DNA of 64,000 nt, taken from NCBI RefSeq assembly GCF_036240795.1, contig NZ_CP108454.1, positions 4,774,001 to 4,838,000 of the forward strand, given 5' to 3'. This stretch comes from Streptomyces sp. NBC_01268. GTDB lineage: Bacteria > Actinomycetota > Actinomycetes > Streptomycetales > Streptomycetaceae. Positions 31,559-41,419 of the stretch are shown here, piece by piece (position 1 is the stretch's first letter; each line of letters starts with the position of its first letter). The notes beneath the pieces were generated by a model. It was not told the DNA's origin and made no database searches. It saw only the letters and a list, made by a program, of their open reading frames with translations. The translations under genes were made by a program, and so were the position numbers.

Positions 31559-33667
31559 TCAGCTGGCCCTCTCGTAGTGGTAGCCCTCGCCGTGCGAGGG
31601 TCCCACGTCATGCCGCAGACCCGTCGGAGTGGCGAGTGCGAAGTAGGAAGGGTCGGTGTTCTGGCAGAGGCTGTGCGAGCGGGCCCGGTCGATGATCCCG
31701 GTCCCGAGGTTGATACGGCTGCCGCCGTCGCTGATCGAGACCAGCTTCGTGACGTACTCGCAGTGGAACCCGCTCTGCGAGTCGCTGACCATCTTGGCGG
31801 CGATCTGGCCGGGGGCGACCCGGTAGATGTACACGGTCGCCGGCTGGTCGATGTTGAACTGGGCCGTGTACTTCCAGGTGCCGACGAAGGCCGACGGGAT
31901 GCGGTTGTCGGTGGTGGCCGGGGGCTTCGGCTGGGGGGCGGTGGTGGCGGGCGGCCGGGTCGTCGTGCCGCCGGAGGTGGTGGTGGACGAGCCGCCGGAG
32001 GTGGTGGTCGAGGACCCGCCGCCGCCGGACGGGCCCGTACCGCCGGAGGAGCCGCCCACGGCCCCGCCCGCGCCCCCGGAGACCGAGCCGCCGCCCCCGC
32101 CCGCGCCACCCGCGCCGCCCGCGCCGCCCGCGCCACCCGCGCCCGCCGTGTCGGCGACGCCCGGCGGGGGCACGGCCTTCGTCGGGGCCGGACCACCGCT
32201 GCTCGGCCCCGCCGACGGGGCCCCGCTCGACGGGCCGCCCGAGGCGGTGCCCGGGGGAGCGGTGCTGGTCGTGCCGGGCGCGCCCTGGAGGTCGCGGTGG
32301 TCGGGGTCGTTGTCGATGAGCCGGACGACGGTGCCGCTGATGCCGAGGACGACGAAGACGGCGGCCACGACGGCCCAGATCCGCGACGCGCGACGCGGCT
32401 CGCGGGCGGCGGGCGCGGGCGTGGCGGGGGTGGCGGGAGTGGCGTCGGCGGCGGCCTGCGGGCGCAGCCCGAGCGTGCCGGTGTCGGACGCCCCGGCAGC
32501 CGCCTCCCGGGCCTCGCGGGCCTCCTGGGCCAGCTCCTCGGACAGCGCCTCCACGTCGAGCAGCCGGGCGGCCTGCCGGGCGAGCCGCGCGACGAGCACG
32601 GGCGGCAGCCAGGCGCCCCCGGCGAGGGCGTCTTCCCAGGGGGCGGGGGCGGGCTTGGGCGGGGTGGCGGCTCCGGGCGCCTCGGCGGCGTCGGCGGCTG
32701 CGGAGTCCCCGGTGTCCCCGGCACCCCCGGCGTCCACGCTGGCTCCGGCCTCTCCGCCGGCCACCGCCTCCCCGGCGGCTCCGCTCTCCCCGGCCTCCCC
32801 CTCCCCGCCGGTCAGCGCGGGATCGGCGAGCAGGGCGTCGATGCCGGGGCGGCCGGCCGGGTCCTTGATCAGACAGCGGGCGATGAAGGCGCGCAGGGGC
32901 TCGGACGCGATCCGGTCGAGCTCCGGTTCGGCCTCCACGATCTGGAACATGATCGCGTGCTGGTTGCTGGCCCCGTGGCCGAAGGGGAGCCGCCCGGTGG
33001 CCGCGTACATCAGGACGCAGCCGAGCGCGAAGACGTCGGCGGCCGGGCCCAGGGACTCGCCCCGGACCTGCTCGGGCGCCATGAACCCGGGGGAGCCCAC
33101 CACCATGCCGGTGCTCGTGAGCAGCGACTCGACGGAGGGCTCCAGGGCACGCGCGATGCCGAAGTCGATGACCTTGGGGCCCTCGACGGTGAGCATCACG
33201 TTGGACGGCTTGAGGTCCCGGTGCAGGATCCCGGCCCCGTGGATGCCCTGGAGGGCGCGCAGCAGCCCGCCGGCGAGCGCGAGGAGCGAGTCGGCGGGCA
33301 GCGGGCCGTGTTCCCGTACGACCTGCTCCAGGGAGGGCCCCGGGACGAACCCGGTGGCCACCCAGGGGCGTTCGGCCTCGGGGTCCGCGTCGAGGACCGG
33401 CGCGGTGAAGTGCTCGCCGACCTTCCGCACCGCCTCGATCTCGCGCCGGAAGCGCGCCCGGAACTGCGGGTCCTGCGCGTGCTCCTCGTGCACGACCTTC
33501 ACGGCCACGGTCCGCCCGCCCTCGGACCGGGCCAGGAACACCCGGCCCATGCCGCCGGAGCCGAGCCGCCCGAGGAGCCGGTACGGCCCGATCAGCCGCG
33601 GATCGCCGACGGCGAGCGGCTCCATGCCGCTGCCGCCCCTGTCGCGCTTGCCACTCTCGCCGCTCAT
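31559..33667 (-). CDS. Membrane Ser/Thr protein kinase (PknB-like)
   Basis: A 702-residue Hanks-type kinase. Residues 28-280 are the kinase domain: GSGGMG at 36-41, Lys57 in AVKVV, HRDLKPSN at 149-156, DFG at 168-170, APE at 197-199, all catalytic residues present. An Ala/Pro-rich linker leads to one membrane helix at about 430-451 (WAVVAAVFVVLGISGTVV). Outside lie a Gly/Ser/Thr low-complexity stretch of about 130 residues and a C-terminal domain of about 120 residues with two Cys (FHCEYV, SLCQNT) and no PASTA repeat. The outside domain may sense a ligand. It lies 97 bp upstream of the ESX-like genes and may regulate them. Confidence 0.92.
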   Translation of the reverse strand: MSGESGKRDRGGSGMEPLAVGDPRLIGPYRLLGRLGSGGMGRVFLARSEGGRTVAVKVVHEEHAQDPQFRARFRREIEAVRKVGEHFTAPVLDADPEAERPWVATGFVPGPSLEQVVREHGPLPADSLLALAGGLLRALQGIHGAGILHRDLKPSNVMLTVEGPKVIDFGIARALEPSVESLLTSTGMVVGSPGFMAPEQVRGESLGPAADVFALGCVLMYAATGRLPFGHGASNQHAIMFQIVEAEPELDRIASEPLRAFIARCLIKDPAGRPGIDALLADPALTGGEGEAGESGAAGEAVAGGEAGASVDAGGAGDTGDSAAADAAEAPGAATPPKPAPAPWEDALAGGAWLPPVLVARLARQAARLLDVEALSEELAQEAREAREAAAGASDTGTLGLRPQAAADATPATPATPAPAAREPRRASRIWAVVAAVFVVLGISGTVVRLIDNDPDHRDLQGAPGTTSTAPPGTASGGPSSGAPSAGPSSGGPAPTKAVPPPGVADTAGAGGAGGAGGAGGAGGGGGSVSGGAGGAVGGSSGGTGPSGGGGSSTTTSGGSSTTTSGGTTTRPPATTAPQPKPPATTDNRIPSAFVGTWKYTAQFNIDQPATVYIYRVAPGQIAAKMVSDSQSGFHCEYVTKLVSISDGGSRINLGTGIIDRARSHSLCQNTDPSYFALATPTGLRHDVGPSHGEGYHYERAS

Positions 33668-33741
33668 GACGGTCTGACTCCCCCTGGTCGTGACACTGCC
33701 CGGTGGTCGGCCGAACGCGCTCAGGTTAGATGAGTACGCGT

Positions 33742-33768
33742 CAAGTGGACGCCTCGGGAGCCCACTTG
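33742..33768. terminator. Weak hairpin between the kinase and the large secreted protein gene
   Basis: CAAGTGG and CCACTTG form a 7-bp stem with a 13-base loop, downstream of the secreted protein gene (stop 33800) and upstream of the kinase start. No T-run follows. Confidence 0.4.
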
Positions 33769-33799
33769 GTTTCCAGAGGCACCGATCGACACGCTTTCC

Positions 33800-36700
33800 T
33801 TACGCGAACCAACCCTGCACGTCGGCGATCAGCTGCACGCTGCCGGAGTGGTTGTAGAAGGTCACCTTCCCGTCGACGACGGGGACGACGACCATGTTCG
33901 GCACGGTCTGCCCGGCCTGGAAGTTCAGGCTGGACGCGCTGGTGCGCGGCTGCCCGGACGGGTGGACCGAGATGAAGCCGGCCCGCGTCGGCTGGGTGGC
34001 GGTGACGTTGAGGACGACGGCCTTGGCCCCCGCCGGGACCACGCCGACGCCCGCCACCGGGAGGGTGACGGACTGGCCGGGGCCGACGGCGCCCTTGCGG
34101 ACGCCCTGGCCGGTGCGGGTGTCCATGAAGCGGCGGTTCGTCATGCCGGTGAACGCGACGCCCTCACCGCTCGTGTAGTAGCCGACGACGTCACCGACGA
34201 GGTCCAGCGAGCCGAACCGGTTGGCGAAGGCGATCTTGCCGCCGACGACCGGGACGACGACCGTGCCGGCGACGGTCCGGCCCGCCGGGACGTTCACGCT
34301 GGACGTGTCCGGGCGGGCGGTGCCGTCCGGGTAGGCGGTGACGAAGGTCGACGCGGTGGCGTTGGTCGCCGTCACGTTCATGACGACGGCCGTGACCCCG
34401 TCCGCCGGGACGCCCCGGGCGCCGGTCACCTGGAGCCGGGCCGTGCCGCCGGGACCGATCTTGGCCCGGGGCACACCGGTGCCGGAACGGGTGTCCATGA
34501 AGCGGGTCGGAGTGAGCGGCCGGAAGGCGGAGCCGCCGGAGCCGTCGGTGTAGTAGCCGGAGACGTCGGCCACGAGGTCGGCCGTGCCGGCGGTGTTGAC
34601 GAAGATCCGCACCTTGCCGTCGACGACCGGGACGACCACCAGGTTGGACGTGGTCTGTCCGGCGGTGAAGTTGAGGTGCGAGCCGGCCGAGTAGTCGTCG
34701 AGGGACGGCGTCACCTTGATGTCACCGGGCTTGGTGGGGTTGGCGACCGTCACGTTCAGCACGACGCTCGTGACCCCGGTGGCCGGGACCCCGCCGACGC
34801 CCCCGACCTGGAGGACGACGTTCTGCCACCGCTGGACCTTGCCCTTGGGCGTGCCGAGGCCGGTGCGGCTGTCCAGGATGCGCTGGGGCCGGAGCGGCAG
34901 GTAGCGGCCGGGCAGGGTGGTCAGGAGGGTGTTCCTGGCGTCGAACGTGCCGTTCGCCCCCGCCACGTCGACGAAGGCGTCGCCCTTCCAGGGCGCGACC
35001 AGGAGGCGGTAGGTGTACGAGGACGGGGTGACACCGCGGCCCTCGTCGTCCTGGCCGGTCCACTGGGTGGTGACGGTGGCGGCGGGGCCGCCCGCACCGG
35101 TGAGCGTCCGCACCAGCTTCCCGGAGTAGCGGTTGCGGATCTCCACCTTCCACTGCGCCACCGGGCGGGAGAGCCGCCACCGGGCGTCCCAGGTGCGACT
35201 CTGCGCGGACGTGGACTCGGCGTTGAGGTAGGGGTCGACGGTGGCGTGGATCGCGCTGACCGGCTGCGGGGCGATGCCGGTGGGCACCACGTGGATCCGG
35301 CTCCGCTCGTCCACGTACGCGACGCCGCCGCCGTACTTGTCGACGGCCCAGTCCTTCCACCGGCCCGACCCGGAGGTGATGACCGGGACGTCGGCGAGCT
35401 CGCTGGTCCTGCCGGTACGCGCGTCGGTGAGCAGCAGCTTCCCGGCCGCGTTGTCCCGGCGCACGAGGTACCCGTCGCCGAGCACCGCCTCGCCCACCGG
35501 GACGGACACGTTCGTGGCCCCCCACTGGTTGAACACCCCGGCCTTGCCCTCGGGCCCGCAGGCCCAGTAGATCCAGCTCTGCACGACCTGGAGCTCGGTG
35601 GGCGTGCACCCGGTGCGCAGGTCGAGGTCGACGGAGTTCCAGTTCCCGACCAGGTCGTACCGGCTGAGTTTGCCGGGGGTCGCGGTGGGCTTCCAGAGGG
35701 TGGTGCCCCAGACCGCGGCGGCGGTACGGGGGAGGGTGAGCAGCACCTTCGCCTCGGTGCCGGGGCGTTCACCGAGGTCGCCGACGTACTGCTTGTCCTC
35801 GTGCTCGGCGATGACGAAGCGGCCGGCGGCGTCGGCCAGGCGGGTGGCCGGGGGGAAGTTCACCTGTCGCGCGGTGCCGTCGCCGGTGGGCGAGATCGCG
35901 GAGCTGCCGTGGAGGTAGGCGCTCCGCCCGTCGCCGAGCGCCCGCAGTCCGTCGACGCCGTCGGGCTCGGCGAGCCGCCGCACCTCGGTCGGGGCGTCGA
36001 CGTCGACCTCGTAGACGGCCTCCTTGGGGCCGCTGTCGGAGCGGAAGTCCACCCGGCCGCCGGCGATGTCGAGGCGGTCGTAGGTCACCGGCACGGGCGC
36101 GATGTCCCGTACCTTCGTGAGCCGTGGCGTCCCGTCCTCACCGAGGGTGATGCGGTGCGCGGCCCAGTCCTGCGCCCCGCTGCCGCCGACGACGATGACG
36201 CTGCCGTCGGGCGCGACGGTCAGCCTGTCCACCGAGGCGGGCAGGAGCTCCTTGGCCGGTCCGCCGCCGATGGGGACCGCCCAGAGCCTGGTGCCGACGG
36301 CCTCGCCGGTCGTCACCTCGCGGCGGGTGACGATCCAGTCGCCGATCACCGCGTGCTCGCCGAAGCCGGTCTCGTTCGGCTGGCGTGTCGGCAGCGGCGT
36401 CGTCACGGGCGTGGCCGTGGGGTTGTCGCGGGGGACGGTGAGCACCGAGTGGTAGTCCGGGGCCACCAGGATGCGGTCCGCCCCCAGGACCGCCGGGCTG
36501 TACCGGTGGATCGGGAGGGTGGGCGTGAGGGCGGCGGTCGCGTAGTCGAGGAGGTACGAGGCGAACGGGCCGCCGGTCGCCGCCTGGGTGGTCAGGAGGA
36601 CGCCCCGCAGGTCCTGGGCGACGACCCACACCTTGCCGGTCTCGCCCAGGCCGGTGACCGGCCGGTCGGTGACCTGGCCGTCGGCCGCCTCGCTCCGCAG

Positions 36701-37186
36701 GTGGAGTCCGGCGATCGTGCCGTCGGCGTTCTCGGCGTAGGTCAGGACGGTGTCGGCGTCGAAGGCGCCGGTCCAGATCTGGTCCGCCGGGACGGGCACG
36801 GCCTTCCGGGTGCCGGCGGCGATGTCCTGGATCTCCACGCGGCGCTGCTCGGTCGCGGAGCCGGGAAAGAAGGTGGCGCCCCGCCCGGAGTGGCGGACGG
36901 CACCGGTGCTCGCGGTCCCCAGGTTGCGGTCCGCGCCGGTGGCGAGGTCCGTCCAGATCCCGCCCTTGGTTCCCTCCTCGTAGCGCAGGAAGCCGGTGGG
37001 GCCCGCGGACTCGACCCGGGCCACCCGGGGCACGAACCGCCCCGGGTCCGGGATCACCACCCCCTCGGTGGACGGCAGCGGGTCCGGGTCCTCGGCGACG
37101 GCCACGCCGGTCAGGCCGGTCGTGGCGGCCAGGACCGTGGCGGTGGCGAGTGCGGCGCGCGAGAGCGCGCGCGGAGTGTGACGCAT
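33800..37186 (-). CDS. Large secreted protein: beta-propeller-like, FlgD/Ig-like and three C-terminal repeats
   Basis: A 1128-residue exported protein. A signal peptide (RALSRAALATATVLAATTGL, then VAVAEDPD) is followed by about 650 residues of propeller-like strands. Residues about 690-790 resemble an FlgD-type Ig domain (VEIRNRYSGKLVRTLTG, WTGQDDEGRGVTPSSYTYRL). The C-terminal 340 residues are three tandem units of about 115 residues, each with R(I/F)(L/M)D(S/T)R.G.G, a V(V/M)LNVT strand and a (V/L)(V/I)ADV.G(Y/W) end. These units occur in many Streptomyces surface proteins and probably bind the envelope or a polymer. There is no catalytic motif. GAGGAGGGG precedes the ATG at 37186. Confidence 0.82.
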   Translation of the reverse strand: MRHTPRALSRAALATATVLAATTGLTGVAVAEDPDPLPSTEGVVIPDPGRFVPRVARVESAGPTGFLRYEEGTKGGIWTDLATGADRNLGTASTGAVRHSGRGATFFPGSATEQRRVEIQDIAAGTRKAVPVPADQIWTGAFDADTVLTYAENADGTIAGLHLRSEAADGQVTDRPVTGLGETGKVWVVAQDLRGVLLTTQAATGGPFASYLLDYATAALTPTLPIHRYSPAVLGADRILVAPDYHSVLTVPRDNPTATPVTTPLPTRQPNETGFGEHAVIGDWIVTRREVTTGEAVGTRLWAVPIGGGPAKELLPASVDRLTVAPDGSVIVVGGSGAQDWAAHRITLGEDGTPRLTKVRDIAPVPVTYDRLDIAGGRVDFRSDSGPKEAVYEVDVDAPTEVRRLAEPDGVDGLRALGDGRSAYLHGSSAISPTGDGTARQVNFPPATRLADAAGRFVIAEHEDKQYVGDLGERPGTEAKVLLTLPRTAAAVWGTTLWKPTATPGKLSRYDLVGNWNSVDLDLRTGCTPTELQVVQSWIYWACGPEGKAGVFNQWGATNVSVPVGEAVLGDGYLVRRDNAAGKLLLTDARTGRTSELADVPVITSGSGRWKDWAVDKYGGGVAYVDERSRIHVVPTGIAPQPVSAIHATVDPYLNAESTSAQSRTWDARWRLSRPVAQWKVEIRNRYSGKLVRTLTGAGGPAATVTTQWTGQDDEGRGVTPSSYTYRLLVAPWKGDAFVDVAGANGTFDARNTLLTTLPGRYLPLRPQRILDSRTGLGTPKGKVQRWQNVVLQVGGVGGVPATGVTSVVLNVTVANPTKPGDIKVTPSLDDYSAGSHLNFTAGQTTSNLVVVPVVDGKVRIFVNTAGTADLVADVSGYYTDGSGGSAFRPLTPTRFMDTRSGTGVPRAKIGPGGTARLQVTGARGVPADGVTAVVMNVTATNATASTFVTAYPDGTARPDTSSVNVPAGRTVAGTVVVPVVGGKIAFANRFGSLDLVGDVVGYYTSGEGVAFTGMTNRRFMDTRTGQGVRKGAVGPGQSVTLPVAGVGVVPAGAKAVVLNVTATQPTRAGFISVHPSGQPRTSASSLNFQAGQTVPNMVVVPVVDGKVTFYNHSGSVQLIADVQGWFA

Positions 37187-37293
37187 GAATGGATCCCCTC
37201 CTCGTACGCGGGAGGGGACCACGCCCGGCCGCGCCCACGCGCCGCAGGGCCCCCCGGTCACCCCCCGGATCGGGTGATCCTAATCGAACCGGT

Positions 37294-37710
37294 TCAAGAA
37301 GCCCCCGACGGGCCCGTCCGCTCCGCCCGCCACCGGGCCGCCATCGCGTCCACGTCGAACGGCGTCAGGTTCAGCGGCGGCCCCGCCGGCGGCCGGGCCA
37401 GCGCGGCGGCGATCTTCGTGTTGATCTCGCCCAGGATCCGGCGCAGCTGCGTCTCCGAGACGGCCGCGCGGGCCGCCTCCGCCGCGTCCTCGGCCTGCTT
37501 GCGCAGGGTCAGCGACGGGGGCAGCACGGAGGCGCCCTCGGTGTGCATCTTCTGTTTGACCCACCACAGCTCGTCGTACGGCGCGGTGTCGTTCTCCAGC
37601 GGCTTGCCGAAGCCCTTCAGGCGGTCGAACTCCCCGCGCTCCGCGGCCTCGCGGATCTGCTTGTCCACGAACGACTCGAAGCTGACGCCAGGCGGTTTCC
37701 GTTCGGTCAT
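37294..37710 (-). CDS. DUF1992 protein (DnaJ-C28-like conserved domain)
   Basis: A 138-residue protein. ESFVDKQIREAAERGEFDRL then GKPLENDTAPYDELWW is the DUF1992 signature shared with bacterial YhdN-type proteins and eukaryotic DNAJC28. No function is established. The C-terminus is helical and ends in a short Arg/Trp-rich segment. It stands alone, divergent from the M23 peptidase gene. Confidence 0.88.
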   Translation of the reverse strand: MTERKPPGVSFESFVDKQIREAAERGEFDRLKGFGKPLENDTAPYDELWWVKQKMHTEGASVLPPSLTLRKQAEDAAEAARAAVSETQLRRILGEINTKIAAALARPPAGPPLNLTPFDVDAMAARWRAERTGPSGAS

Positions 37711-37840
37711 GTGTCCAGACTACGTATCCGCCGGGCCGTACATGGGGCGGTGGCGGACTTCTCCGGGGGGCGGAATTCGGGCACGCTGTCCGCGTTCAAC
37801 GCGCGTCGACCCTTGTTGGCCCCACCCACCGGAGCAACGC

Positions 37841-38671
37841 ATGCGTTCCAGAACCACCGCCCTCGGCGGCCTCCTCGCCCTGCTCGCCGGGCTGTTCACC
37901 GTCCTCGTCGCCACTCCCGCCCAGGCGGCCCCCAACTTCAAGGCGCCCTTCCCCTGCGGCCAGCAGTGGACCTACAGCCACCACTCGGCCGAGGTCCGCC
38001 AGGCCCTGGACTTCGTCCGGTCGGACGGCGGGACCACGGCCGGGACGCCGGTGCTGGCCTCCGCCTCCGGCACCGCGTACCGCTACTCCCAGCCCAGCGG
38101 CGCCGGGAACTACGTCGTCGTCGACCACGGCGGCGGCTGGAAGACGTACTACTTCCACCTCAGCGCCTACTCCGTCGCCGACGGCGCCTGGGTGGACCAG
38201 GGGCGCCAGATCGGCGTCACCGGCTCCACCGGCAACAGCTCGGGCGCGCACATCCACTACGAGCAGCTCTACAACGGGGTCGGCCAGAGCATCGTGATCA
38301 ACGGGGCCTCGCTCGCGCCCTATCCGGGCTCGTACTACGCGAAGTACCTGACGAGCGACAACGGATGCTCGGGCGGCGGCGGGAGGTACTGGGTCGACAC
38401 CTTCGCCGACGCCACCGGCTACGCGCAGGCGAACACGAACGACGCCCAGGGCGTGCTGAGGGCCGGCACCAACTACGTCTCCTGCAAGGTCTGGGGCCAG
38501 GAGATCCGCGACGGCTCCGGCAACGTCAACCACTGGTGGCTGAGGACGGACCTGGACACGGTCTACCCGGGGAAGAACGGACGCGGGGCGTACGTGTCCG
38601 CCTACTACCTGTCGCGCTGGGGGAACGACGAGGCGCGGGACAACAGCGGGAACGTGATTCCCGACTGCTGA
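37841..38671 (+). CDS. Secreted M23 (LytM-like) peptidase with C-terminal SH3-like domain
   Basis: A 276-residue exported protein: signal peptide to about residue 29 (ATPAQA-AP). Residues about 35-165 form a LytM domain: SHHSAEVRQALDFVRSDG with the first His and Asp zinc ligands, VVVDHGGGWKTYYFHL, and SGAHIHYEQ with the HxH pair. The C-terminal 95 residues (YWVDTFADATGYAQANTNDA to WWLRTDLD) look like an SH3-type wall-binding domain. It is predicted to cut peptidoglycan cross-links or a secreted peptide. GGAG lies 6 bases before the ATG at 37841, and a strong terminator follows. Confidence 0.9.
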   Translation: MRSRTTALGGLLALLAGLFTVLVATPAQAAPNFKAPFPCGQQWTYSHHSAEVRQALDFVRSDGGTTAGTPVLASASGTAYRYSQPSGAGNYVVVDHGGGWKTYYFHLSAYSVADGAWVDQGRQIGVTGSTGNSSGAHIHYEQLYNGVGQSIVINGASLAPYPGSYYAKYLTSDNGCSGGGGRYWVDTFADATGYAQANTNDAQGVLRAGTNYVSCKVWGQEIRDGSGNVNHWWLRTDLDTVYPGKNGRGAYVSAYYLSRWGNDEARDNSGNVIPDC

Positions 38672-38699
38672 GGTCCCGGCGTCCGCCGCCGGAACGGCA

Positions 38700-38742
38700 G
38701 GAGCCCCGCTCCGTGCGCTGGGCGCGCACGGAGCGGGGCTCC
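38700..38742. terminator. 19-bp perfect stem terminator
   Basis: GGAGCCCCGCTCCGTGCGC (38700-38718) pairs exactly with 38724-38742 around a 5-base loop. It lies between the convergent M23 peptidase and cold-shock genes and should serve both. Confidence 0.88.
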
Positions 38743-38785
38743 TTGGGTACAGCTCTAGAGATCGCGATTGTCGACCCGGGTCAAC

Positions 38786-38989
38786 TTAGACCGGGGTGAC
38801 GTTCTCCGCCTGCGGACCCTTCGGGCCCTGCGTGACGTCGAAGTTCACCTGCTGGTTCTCCTCGAGGGAGCGGAAGCCAGAGGCGTTGATCGCGGAGTAG
38901 TGGACGAAGACATCCGGGCCGCCGCCTTCCTGGGCAATGAAGCCAAAGCCCTTTTCAGCGTTGAACCACTTCACGGTTCCGGTAGCCAT
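38786..38989 (-). CDS. Cold-shock protein (CspA family, SC7.0-like)
   Basis: A 67-residue single-domain cold-shock protein. RNP-1 is KGFGFIAQ and RNP-2 is VFVHYSAI, with WFNAEKG at the N-terminus; all the aromatic nucleic-acid contacts are present. Such proteins bind single-stranded RNA and DNA and act as RNA chaperones or antiterminators. TAGGAGG lies 6 bases before the ATG at 38989. The leader contains a hairpin with a downstream T-run (see the following entry), which suggests control at the RNA level. It is divergent from mqnA, 295 bp apart. Confidence 0.95.
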   Translation of the reverse strand: MATGTVKWFNAEKGFGFIAQEGGGPDVFVHYSAINASGFRSLEENQQVNFDVTQGPKGPQAENVTPV

Positions 38990-39055
38990 GAGCCCTCCTA
39001 TGGGCCAAAGGGTCGCCCTGCTCCAGAACCTGCAACCAAGTCTGAAAACTACAAA

Positions 39056-39083
39056 AGCCTGCGGGTTACATGCTCCGCAGGCT
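39056..39083 (-). promoter_or_regulatory. Hairpin with T-run in the cold-shock gene leader (attenuator candidate)
   Basis: On the minus strand AGCCTGCGG and CCGCAGGCT form a perfect 9-bp stem around 10 bases, followed by TTTTG. This is a textbook intrinsic terminator, placed 67 bases before the cold-shock start codon. Real U-tailed terminators are uncommon in this GC-rich DNA, so a regulated early stop is likely if the transcript begins upstream of it. Confidence 0.55.
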
Positions 39084-39219
39084 CTGTACTGCAAGGGAAA
39101 CCAAACTGCAACTTGCGCTGAGCGTAGCACGCAGCGTGGTCGAAGCGGTAGAGGGAAAGATCACGTCACTCTCATGTTTGACGCGCTTCTGACGGGCTGA
39201 CGCGGGTGCCCTCGCGAGT

Positions 39220-39235
39220 TCGGACGGATGTCCGA
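39220..39235. promoter_or_regulatory. Palindrome upstream of mqnA
   Basis: TCGGACGGATGTCCGA is a 6-4-6 inverted repeat, 49 bp before the mqnA start. It may be an operator; no matching site was found before mqnC or nuoA. Confidence 0.4.
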
Positions 39236-39275
39236 TGCGTGCCCCGGCGACGTCCACCGTACGAGACGGGGCTAG

Positions 39276-40154
<879 letters not shown>

Positions 40155-40325
40155 GGCCTGTCGTCACACTCCCGTCGTCGCCCGAAGGGCGGCCCCGCGG
40201 CGTCTGGTGCGTGCTCTCGGCGTGCCGGGTGGAAGCCCTCGTACTGGACGTACTCGGACTTTCACCCGGTGCGGCGAGAGCGCGTGCCAGGCGTCGCGGG
40301 GCAGGCGGGAGTTTGACGACAGGCC
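40155..40325. mobile_element. MITE-like palindromic element between CTAG duplications
   Basis: The 171-bp element begins GGGCCTGTCGTCA and ends with its inverted copy (21-bp terminal repeat, one mismatch), with CTAG on both sides (40151-40154, 40326-40329). The inside is also largely self-complementary (for example CACCCGG against CCGGGTG near the centre), so the RNA would fold into one long hairpin. It carries no gene. It lies between the convergent mqnA and lipoprotein esterase genes and may act as their terminator. I have the impression that this sequence family is dispersed in Streptomyces genomes. Confidence 0.82.
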
Positions 40326-40342
40326 CTAGGGCCCCCGGGGCC

Positions 40343-41419
40343 CTACGAGGAGGGGACGGGGGCGGCGATCGGGCCCTGCATCCGGCGGCTCAGCCAGGCG
40401 ATCGAGCCCTCGTCCATGCCCCGGATGTAGCTCAGCGCGTTGTGCCCGCCGCCCTGGATGATCTCCAGGTGGGACTTGATCGGGCCCTTCGTGTACTGCT
40501 TGATGAAGGCCTTCACGTGCGGGGAGAGGCGGGTCTCCTTGGTGCCCAGCTGGAACGCCAGGAAGAGCTCGTTCTCCTTGGTGTCCGGCTTCCGGCCGAG
40601 CGCCGCGGCGAGCCGGCCCGGGTCGTTCGCCCGCCGCTCCCGCTCGTGCCCCTGCCACAGCGGCGAGTCCGGGATCAGGTCCGGTCCCGAGGCGATGACG
40701 CCCTTGAACTTGTCCGGCTTCTGGAGCACCGACTTCAGGCCCACGAAGCCGCCCGAGGACGAGCCCATGAACGCCCAGCCGTCCCGCGACTTGAACGTAC
40801 GGAAATTCGCCCGGACGAAATCCGGGACGTCCTCGGTCAGCCAGGTGCCCATTCGCGGCTGGTCCGGGATATCGCTCCCGTCGTAATAGTGCTTGTCGTC
40901 CGGGTTGAGGACGGGCATCACCACGATGAACGGCAGGCTCTTTCCCTCTTCGGACCAGCGGGCGATGCTCGACTGGAGTTTGAGGTCGGTGCCCATCCAG
41001 TAATTCGTCGGATAGCCGACGCCGCCGGGCAGCGAGATCAGGACCGGAAAGCCGCTGTTCGCGTACTTCGGGTCGAAATACTGCTTCGGGGCCCACACCC
41101 ACACCTTGCCGGTGAATCCGGACTTCGCGCCCCGGAGCTCGGTGACGCCGATCTTCGTGCCGTCCTCGACGGTGTTGGCGTCGGTGAACTCCGCCTTGGG
41201 TCCGGTGGGGAACACGGTCACGGGGCCGTGGTCCCCCTTCGTCCCGCCGTTCTTCCCGCCCGGTGTGTGCACGGCCGCCTGCTGGGGCTTGCCGTTCCGC
41301 GGGGTGTCGAAGGAGACCGGGTCGCCCTGGTCCGAAGAGCAGCCGGCGACCGCGGCCAGCGTGGTCCCGAGGGCGAGGGCGGCCGCGAGGGTGCGGTGGA
41401 GGCGGCGGCGACGTGTCAT
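40343..41419 (-). CDS. Lipoprotein esterase (esterase D-like alpha/beta hydrolase)
   Basis: A 358-residue lipoprotein with lipobox VAGC (Cys27). The hydrolase part begins at about residue 90 (VWVWAPKQYFDP). The nucleophile elbow FMGSSSGGFVGL and a later GGGHNALSYI with the probable catalytic His are those of the esterase D/mycolyltransferase-like (antigen 85-type) fold. PVLISLPGGVGYPTNYWMG fits the oxyanion region. It is likely an envelope-bound acyl-esterase. ATG at 41419 is preceded by GGAGA; ATG at 41449 is a possible longer start. It faces mqnC over 180 bp. Confidence 0.85.
   Translation of the reverse strand: MTRRRRLHRTLAAALALGTTLAAVAGCSSDQGDPVSFDTPRNGKPQQAAVHTPGGKNGGTKGDHGPVTVFPTGPKAEFTDANTVEDGTKIGVTELRGAKSGFTGKVWVWAPKQYFDPKYANSGFPVLISLPGGVGYPTNYWMGTDLKLQSSIARWSEEGKSLPFIVVMPVLNPDDKHYYDGSDIPDQPRMGTWLTEDVPDFVRANFRTFKSRDGWAFMGSSSGGFVGLKSVLQKPDKFKGVIASGPDLIPDSPLWQGHERERRANDPGRLAAALGRKPDTKENELFLAFQLGTKETRLSPHVKAFIKQYTKGPIKSHLEIIQGGGHNALSYIRGMDEGSIAWLSRRMQGPIAAPVPSS

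Noticed and set aside
29198..33733. Plus-strand open frame of 1511 codons
   Set aside because: It is antisense to the DUF6571 protein and the kinase, has a shadow composition rich in Val, Gly and Arg, and shows no domain.
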